DNA from: Gyrodactylus bullatarudis
Lineage: Eukaryota > Platyhelminthes > Monogenea > Gyrodactylidea > Gyrodactylidae
DNA: 64,000 bases
Direction: 5' to 3'
Assembly (NCBI GenBank): GCA_012064415.1
Contig: SSNU01000104.1
Coordinates: 381,089-445,088 of the forward strand
Position 1 is the first letter of the stretch; each line of letters starts with the position of its first letter. The position numbers and the translations under genes are program-made. The notes beneath the pieces were generated by a model that was not told the DNA's origin, made no database searches, and was given only the letters and a program-made list of their open reading frames with translations. Shown one piece after another: positions 56,609 through 64,000 of the stretch.

Positions 56609-57923
56609 CAGTCGTGGACAAAGTTGGTGGAGTGAACCTTCGCGAGAAATTGCGTGAATATTTTCGGTATATTCCTGATGTATTATAATACAATAATTAT
56701 AATTATTGGTATATTGGTAAGAGAAAACATATGGAATCGTTAAATTTCGGATAAAAGTCATAGAACACTATGATGTAAAAATCATGAATATAAGATTGCA
56801 AGATAACTTATAGATGGATGAAAATTCAACAAATGTTATTTTAATACATAAAGTATGCTTATTTCAATAATTTTCATCTCAATAAAACTTAGTTTTGTCT
56901 TATTTAAAGAGAATGGATGAGATGGAATTTTCCGAGATGAAATAGATCTTTCTTCGATTGAAAGTAGTAAAATTAGGAATTAGGAAATTTCTCCTTTTTA
57001 GAATTTATATTTAAAAATTTACACATGTAAAGAACGAACCTTTTTTCAAGTTTAAGTTTTGTTTCTCTTAAATAAACAGAATCTTTTCGTATTGAGTAAT
57101 TCTATTATAATTTCATATTTTGTTAATTTTATCATGAAACGCTTATTTAGCGAATAGATTTTTAATAGTTCGATGGAGCAACTAAAATTAAGTATTATTC
57201 ATACTCAACCTGTTTAACAGTTCATTATTAACATCGTTTGATCTCAATTTTTAACTAGACTTGGAAGAATTTTATTTTAAGCTTATGATTGCTGACAGGG
57301 TCTTTCAGAACATCCATTAATCATTTATATATAGTTCTTAATAATTTTCTGACTGGTAAATCTATTCATTTCCCTGAATAATAGCAGAATGAAAAAATCA
57401 AAAAGTCCAATTCTTCATAAATTCATAAATTTCTTCTTTCGGTATAATTTATACTGATCTATTTTACCGATTAATGAATCCTATACATATAATGATCAGA
57501 ATTTATTTTTCTTTCTATTGAGGCCCTTTTCAGCTATGTATTTTGTGAAGTTAGATCCACAAGGTCTTAAATGTGTTCCTATATAGCGAAATATGACTTA
57601 TTGCAATACTACTTTTAAGTAAAAATGGTGTAAAACGACTTTTGAAAGAAGGGTTTTTGTAGAATTTTTTATTTTCAAATGAAAGAGCGCATTTAATAGG
57701 CTCCAATGAACATTTTTTATTCTCCCTCGAGCAAATAATAAAGTCAGTATTAACCTCTAAAGTAATCAATTTTGACCCATAAAAATTTTGCGGCCCTTAA
57801 AATTAATTTTCGAAGAAAATAATTCCACCAATGGATTTCTTGCAAAATTTTGATCGATTTTCGTGGTATATGCCGCTTTATTATCGTCGGAATGGCTTAC
57901 TCCACCAGTTCTATCCACGGCTG
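56609..57923. mobile_element. Tc1-type element ends without a transposase
   Basis: The left tip CAGTCGTGGACAAAGTTGG and the inverse of the right tip, CAGCCGTGGATAGAACTGG, form inverted repeats of about 30 bp. Both are flanked by TA, the Tc1/mariner target. CAGTCGTGG-type tips are common in Tc1 elements. The 1.3 kb inside is AT-rich and shows no DDE landmarks; a 72-codon minus-strand ORF at 57551-57769 is unrecognised. It is either heavily decayed or non-autonomous. Confidence 0.6.
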
Positions 57924-58639
57924 TAATTACTGTAACTCACATAGAGATTTTCAAAATTTTGCATTTCTTTAAAAATACCTATAAAATTTCTATAAATTTA
58001 AATCATTTGAAATTTATTTTACAGAATCAGGAATTTCCCGAGGAATTTTTCTCAGAGAGTACGCTGTTTTTTAAAATTCCGCATGAGGAATATTTTGTTC
58101 AAATATGGCAGAATTCTTTAAGCCAACTGCATTCTTCATTCCCTCACATAAATGAACTGATCTCTTGGGAATTTTGCAGCTAGCAATTTCTTTGTAATAT
58201 TCTCAGGAAATAAAATTAATTATTAGCCATTTCTCAACTGATAGTTATTATCAAGACAAATATACAAGAATATTTAACACATTTCATGTTATCCTATTCA
58301 GTTGGGACTGAATGATCTAGCTAATGAGAGATAAAATTAATTGTAAGTGGAATATATTTTCTCTTACAAAATATGTGTTAGTTCCTCTGGTTTTTAGATG
58401 TAAAAAACTCATCCAAATCCGAATTATAGTCCTACAGAATTCGTAATTTCAGAATCATCCGCCAGTTACAAGGTTAAATTCCAGATTTTGAGGCCTACCT
58501 TTAACAGAATGAAGAAAAGTATTTTTTTGAATTTTGAATCAATTCTGATCTCAATGTGGGAGAGTTTAAACAAAGTTTTTTTCCGGATCAAAATTAGACA
58601 GAATTTGGAATCCTACTCATGTTTTGAAGAAAAAAATAT

Positions 58640-59040
58640 TTTCTATAAAAAATTCGATTTTCCAATTTCGATTTGGCACCAAAATCCCATTTTTTCGAAC
58701 TTTGAACTGAAAATTATTATTGATTTGAAAGCTGAAAGTTGATCAAAAAAAAAAATTGAAATTTGAATAATGGACATATTTTTCAGAATTTTTTTCTTCA
58801 TATTGCAAAAGTGAGCAACACGAGTAGGACTCCAAAAAATCTTTAAAAAATTCGAATTCTTGATGAAAATATCGAAATTTCTGTAAAAATCATAGATTCC
58901 CAACTTCATATTAATTAGCTTTTTAACTACAACTGTCATATTTGAAGGATGTTAGATCATCAAAATTTAACTTATTTTAAAGCTGTAAAAAAGATCAAGA
59001 AATCTAAATTTGACTTCCACATAATAATTAGGTTAAAGCT
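58640..59040. repeat. FB-A foldback copy, partial
   Basis: The blocks 'ccattttttcgaactttgaa', 'gaaagttgatcaaaaa', 'gtaaaaatcatagattccc' and the outer end 'catattaattagctttt' are followed by a further half-unit ('ggatgttagatcatcaaaat'). Confidence 0.6.
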
Positions 59041-59750
59041 TAGATTTAATTTGGCTACTGAAATAATTGGAGAAGACATTTAGTAAATACAAAGGTTCTG
59101 GGAAAATACTTTGTTAGCCACCCATCTCAGCACTATCTGCTAAAGAAAACGACCCGAATTTTGATCGATAACACCTGAACTAAAAATAATTGTACATTGT
59201 AGATTTTAATCACTGATTACTAGGGCCTCAAAAATAGTACCAAAAAAGATGAAAAATTGTATCTCATGAACTGGAAAATAATTAGAAAAAAGCACTTTCA
59301 AGAAAATTCAAGGGATTCTGAGTAAAAAAAATAGTCCTCTAGCGTAAATTGTTGCAGAAATTTTAGTCAATCTTGTGTCAACAAAATTTCTTTTCTTTTT
59401 GTTCAAATTTTTTTCGATGATAGAAAATGACCCTTTCAACTGTTCTTGTGCATATTTTACAAAATACATACATGCATATCCTTTTAGTTGAAATTTTAAA
59501 TTCACGAAGGAATATTTTCCAAAAAAAGCTATTTTCTTACATGACGAATATAGCTATCAATTCATTGAAAATTGTGGTTGGTAGCTAGTTGACTGATACT
59601 TTTAGGCGCTACTGATTACTAATCAGCAAATTCAAAAACCATACGATATGTAAAAGATTGAGTGCGAGATTTTTTTGTCACATCTAGATTTTAGAATTTG
59701 GATAAACTAAGTGTTAATTCCATAAGAGAGTCAATAATATTCAACTAACG

Positions 59751-59805
59751 GTGGCAGATGAAGACGCGCTTCGTCCTCATTAGAACTCGTCAGTACACCA
59801 TAGCC
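59751..59805 (-). ncRNA. Hammerhead-ribozyme-like motif, best copy
   Basis: The minus strand reads CTGACGA, stem II GTTCT/AGGAC with loop AATG, then GAAGCGCGTC. All conserved core bases of CUGANGA and the GAA of the second core segment are present, stem II pairs over five base pairs (one G-U), and a GUC cleavage triplet lies in the expected place. The single core departure is G for A just before stem III, which is minimal, as in the hammerheads of Penelope-like elements. GGTG upstream and CACC downstream can pair as part of stem I. Activity would probably need a dimer or be weak; this is inference. Confidence 0.6.
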
Positions 59806-62800
59806 AGGATTAATGTCTAAAAACACATTTATTTATCTTTAATTTTTAATTAAATGGATCCTACTATTAAATTGTCTCTAGTAGCGTAGAATAAAATGAT
59901 ATAGTTTTCAGAACATAAAGCGTTAAATTAATTATTGAATGGAATGGTCAATAAGTTATTGACAATAACGGTATGAGATATATGAGATATCGATAAGTCT
60001 TCCATTTTTAAGATAAGAAAAGAAGAAAGCGATGCCAAGGTTTTCACAAATAAGGGCTTTTTCTTTACTTAAATTAGAATTAATTTAGTACAAACGCTCA
60101 GAATTGTATGGTATTTTTAAATGATTTTATCCAAATAAAAATTCAGTGATTTGAGATAGTAATTCAGTAATACAGAGACATGGGTTTTGAGCTGAGCTTG
60201 CGATGCTGAGTTCATTCCAAGGTAAGAAGAGAATGAGTTTATTTGTGAAAATTTTGGCATCTCTTTCAATAAATGAAGAATCTTGAATATTTATGCCCTG
60301 GAGACTGGGAGACTTATTAATCTAGTTTTAAATTTTGAATTTTTACTACCTTGGTGAAGACTCTATCTCACAATTCTGTTCATACATCACATTTCTTGTC
60401 AGAACGAAACAAAAATATGAAAAATTTCATAATAAAAAATTCAGAAATATTTTCTGTAATTTATTTGAAATCTACTACAAAGTAGTTATATTTTATAATA
60501 ATAAATTGTCGGCAAATTTTTAGAATCAATTTCTTCTTGAGTATGTGTCAAAAAGGCTTCTCCTTTATGTTGTTCAATGAACACTGTTTATGTTTAAAAG
60601 TCTTGAGATTTCCAATAAAATCTTACAACGAAATTACTAGAATTGTGAATATCAAACAGCAAGTTTTTTAACTCTATCAAGTATAGTACACTAAAAGTCC
60701 TAAAATTGTATACAAGTATGACTCTCTTATTAAAAAATTTTCAACCTTCTACTCATGAGTATGTCCATGCATTTTAAAATTATTTCCCCAAATGCAGTCA
60801 ACTTCGAGGATCAATTTCTCGCTTATTTTAAATAGAAATTTCCTGAATACTGGACCGAAACAGTATTTGCTAATTCTCTACCACCAACAATTTTTTCAGA
60901 GACCTCCATTTAATTCTGAGCAAGTTTAGTTATTTAAAATCAAGGCAAACTTGTATACATTTTTGAGGACTTTAAGTGCACTCTTATAACAAAGAAATCA
61001 AAAAATTTTCTATGATTTCTGTAAGATATTTTAGGAAAAATGGCATCACCAATTCAAACGAGGCGTGATTTCTTCTCTTCAAAATATGCAAAACATTATG
61101 TTTGTATTACATTTCCAAAGAATAGTAAATATTCTCGTGAGTTGGTCGGAGAAAAAAAATTTCCCCCTTCTCTAACTACTGAAATAAATAAAAAATATAC
61201 TCTCATGTTTTAAACATAGCTTTTTCTAAAACCTAACCTTTAGTGTCCTTAACTAGACAAGTCAATCTTGTAGAAACTTTTTACTTTCCAATTAAAGATA
61301 GTTTCCCTATAAATGAGACAAACAAATGAATAGGTAAGAATAACAATACGAGAAAATGATTAAAGACGTACTTTAGCGTTAACCATGGTAACCGAGGAGA
61401 AGATGGAAAATACATGAGTAGTGAAATTATCCATGGATTGAAGAAAATTCAGATAAATTAAAATAAAATTTCATTGAGATATTTTGCTTGCTGAAAATGT
61501 TGAGAGGTGTCTGGAGAGCTATCAGGAAATGATTAGCTTCTATTGACTTTTCTGGTAGCCATAGATTTTTGTTTACTTCTCAAGTTATACTAGGAAAATT
61601 AAATTTTCTTTGCTATCATACGATCCTGAATGATGCCTAAGTATGTCGATATGGAGAAAGCCTTCATATTAGTCAACTATCAGCCATATTTAGAATCGCC
61701 GAGGGGGACTTCTGCTAATATTCTGCTCTAGTCAGGGATAAATGATTGAGTGCTTGCCCAGCGAGTATCAGATCTGAGGTTTCGATTCTCGGAGATCCCT
61801 ATGAGGGTGAAACTATAGTATAAGTTCTCGCTTGATCTTTAGATGTGTGACATTTGATGTAAGTTTCTTTCTGAGATTTGACTAGAGTTACTGTAGGATA
61901 AATTCAACTTTAATTTTGAACTCAAAAATAAAAATATAGTCTCAGTAATATGTCACCCTTAAATCTAAAATCTGTTATCAGTAGATCTCAAATTGACTAC
62001 TCCTTACCTTTCTGATACTCGAGTTTACATATTTTACCCGGTTTCTCGTCGATTGAATGGCTTGTCAGTACAAGAATTATTTAATAATTTGATGACCTGT
62101 AATTTTTGAAAGTGTTTGTGTTTGAGCCTGAGTTCAGGAGCCGAAGCAAATCATCATATATTGGAATTGTTGTCTATTAACCATCTATAAAGATCTTTCT
62201 AAAATAAACCAATGATATAACGAGCTTCACGATTCCTTAAAAAAATTATTCAAGAATGATTGAGAAAATTCCTAATTTATATTCCAAACAATGTTTAGTA
62301 AACAAGCAAGGTACATTGATTGCTTACAAAATAAATATGAATGAATTTAATTTCAAACTGAATTTTGTATTAGACCTAAAAAGTTAGAAGTGGATTTCCC
62401 TTAAAGGTCAAGTGATTGAAATAAAAATGATTAATTTGACTTCTCTAGAACCAGAAAAACAAACTTTTTAATCCAAGAAAGATCCTTACTTGAATAATAG
62501 TTGATTAATAACGAGTTTATACTTGAAGATACTTGAGAAATGTTTACAAGTTCTGGATACATTTTTTTCAAAGTGCAGATCTCAAATCTGACCTAAAAGT
62601 CTGATTTTAATATTCACGATCTGAGCAATAGACTGAAAGTAAAATTTTTAGACCCTGACATTATTCATTCCATTTTTCCAGACACAGCATGAGAAATCAA
62701 ATTTTGGTTGGGTAATAAGTAGAGCTAAAAAATACTGTTTTTGTTCATTCTAATCGAGGTTGAAAAAATTGTTTTTGACCCGAAAAACACGAATCATTTT

Positions 62801-64000
62801 GACAGGAAAGAGCAAGCATAAAATTTTCTAATTTGAACGATCCTACTGAGGGAAAAAATCTTTTATTAGAAACAAAAGATGTACTTTTAGTTCTTTTAAT
62901 TAGAGACCCAAACCAAAATTTCTCATTGGCTTAGAGTGGTTCTTGATATTTTCATTTGTTTTTATCTTATTTGCGGATAAAGAATTAAATTTCAGTTTTT
63001 TATAGTATCACTGTATCAGTAAAATACTCTCATTTTTCTGAGGTAATTCGAGTAATATTCGAATTTGTGTATTTATCGAATTTTAGCTTTTTTTCTATAA
63101 AAGTTTATTATATGCATTGCAATTCTTAAAAGGTAGAAATAATCTGCCACAAACTGTTTCCTGACATGTGTAAAAATAGCTGAAATTTATCAATCTTCTT
63201 TTAAAATTAGGGAGTAAAACTCAAGAGTAACTAAACATGATTAAAAATTCAGATTTTTTTCTTTGAAATATTTATGACAAGCACAATTCACAATAGACAA
63301 TCTTATCAAACAATCAGCTATAGATAAGATTGAACTCAGATTTTAATTGAGGACACAAATTTATATGGAGAAACTCGAGTTTTAATTTAACCTTTTTCAT
63401 GATGCACACTCAGGTGCACTTTTATGCCTATATCTGATGATAAATGAGGAAATGGTTTTTGCTTTGCCATCTGGAAAGATAGATATTGCAACATTTCATA
63501 CTTTAAAAGAGAAGATATTCATTTATAACAGTATGATTCAATTGTTTGTACCCTTAGGTACTCTTTTTAATTGCATTCTCTGTTATTTTCATCAATTAAC
63601 TTTGTGAAATATCTGAACTTTTTTGTTTTCCAAATTTGTAATTCTTCTTTTGGTATACTTTTTGTTTGCACAATATTGGTATTGCTTGCACTTCCCTTAT
63701 TCCACCATGGTGTAAATGAAAAGCCGAGGGTTGATAGCATTTTTAAGCTCTATTCTTAAGAGAGGATTGATTAATATATAATTCGTGATGATTTCCATAT
63801 GGGAAAACTTGGAGATTTTCTTCCTTTATTAAAGTACATTTTTCCTGAATCTATAATTAAAGCAATAAAACTGAATATGAAAGAATTATCAATTTGTACT
63901 AGAATTTTTCAAAAAATTCATTACGAACTAATTTTTTTCCTATCAGACGTTACAGAAGCTATTATTGTTTCATCTGTGATAAAACTAACTGGGAATTATT
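59806..64000. other. Gene-free AT-rich DNA
   Basis: No exon or transposon coding sequence recognised in the last 4.2 kb apart from the tRNA-like stretch at 61,734-61,800. Openings at 60335-60523 and 63571-63759 look like chance. Confidence 0.4.
61734..61800 (+). repeat. tRNA-like sequence, possible SINE head or tRNA relic
   Basis: AGGGAT at the start can pair with ATCCCT at the end. In between are an A-box-like TTGAGTGCTTG and a B-box-like GGTTTCGATTCTC. The length is 67 nt, shorter than a normal tRNA, and no clean anticodon arm can be drawn, so a functional tRNA is unlikely. A tRNA-derived SINE promoter is possible, but the downstream part is not seen elsewhere in the window. Confidence 0.35.

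Overview
This window is animal (metazoan) nuclear DNA, strongly AT-rich and gene-poor. It carries three host genes with spliceosomal introns: importin beta-1, an ankyrin-repeat/coiled-coil protein, and an Iroquois-class TALE homeobox gene. The rest is transposons and decayed repeats. The Iroquois homeodomain and the transposon mix (Merlin, Ginger-like, Tc1, piggyBac, Ty3/Gypsy, LINE, Penelope-like) fit an invertebrate. Very short introns (25-42 nt) concentrated at gene 5' ends recall parasitic flatworms, but a parasitic copepod or another lineage is also possible, and I cannot name the species from sequence alone. Layout. 1-10.8 kb: no convincing gene; foldback repeats, a small palindromic MITE and two hammerhead-ribozyme-like relics. 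10,770-13,875 (+): importin beta-1, five exons, 901 aa. 14,612-31,091 (-): one 19-exon gene, convergent with importin beta, for a 1,225-aa protein with N-terminal ankyrin repeats, central coiled coils and two CxxC pairs near the C terminus. Every splice junction in my model keeps the reading frame. Its introns host a very young Merlin (ISXO2-type) DNA transposon (17,566-19,446), a LINE fragment, a Tc1-like fossil and several foldback repeats. About 32.1-35.6 kb: a dead, rearranged Ty3/Gypsy fragment in the order protease-RT-RNaseH-integrase, single LTR, gag, bounded by a 10-bp direct repeat. 36.96-38.3 kb (+): a LINE reverse-transcriptase fragment. 43.4-43.9 kb (-): the GIY-YIG end of a Penelope-like element. 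44,777-47,334 (+): the Iroquois gene, four exons, 531 aa. 49.6-51.6 kb: a near-intact Ginger-like DNA transposon with 128-bp terminal inverted repeats and an integrase-type transposase. 51.8-52.1 kb: a piggyBac transposase relic. 52-64 kb: only repeats, including the best foldback copy (55.7-56.4 kb), a TA-flanked Tc1-type element with no visible transposase, and the best-preserved hammerhead-like motif (59.75 kb). The three host genes are not functionally linked; they are islands in repeat DNA. The most notable points are the ultra-short introns, shared by host genes and by the Merlin transposase; the dispersed hammerhead-like motifs; the permuted one-LTR Gypsy insertion; and an abundant foldback/MITE family that I do not recognise.
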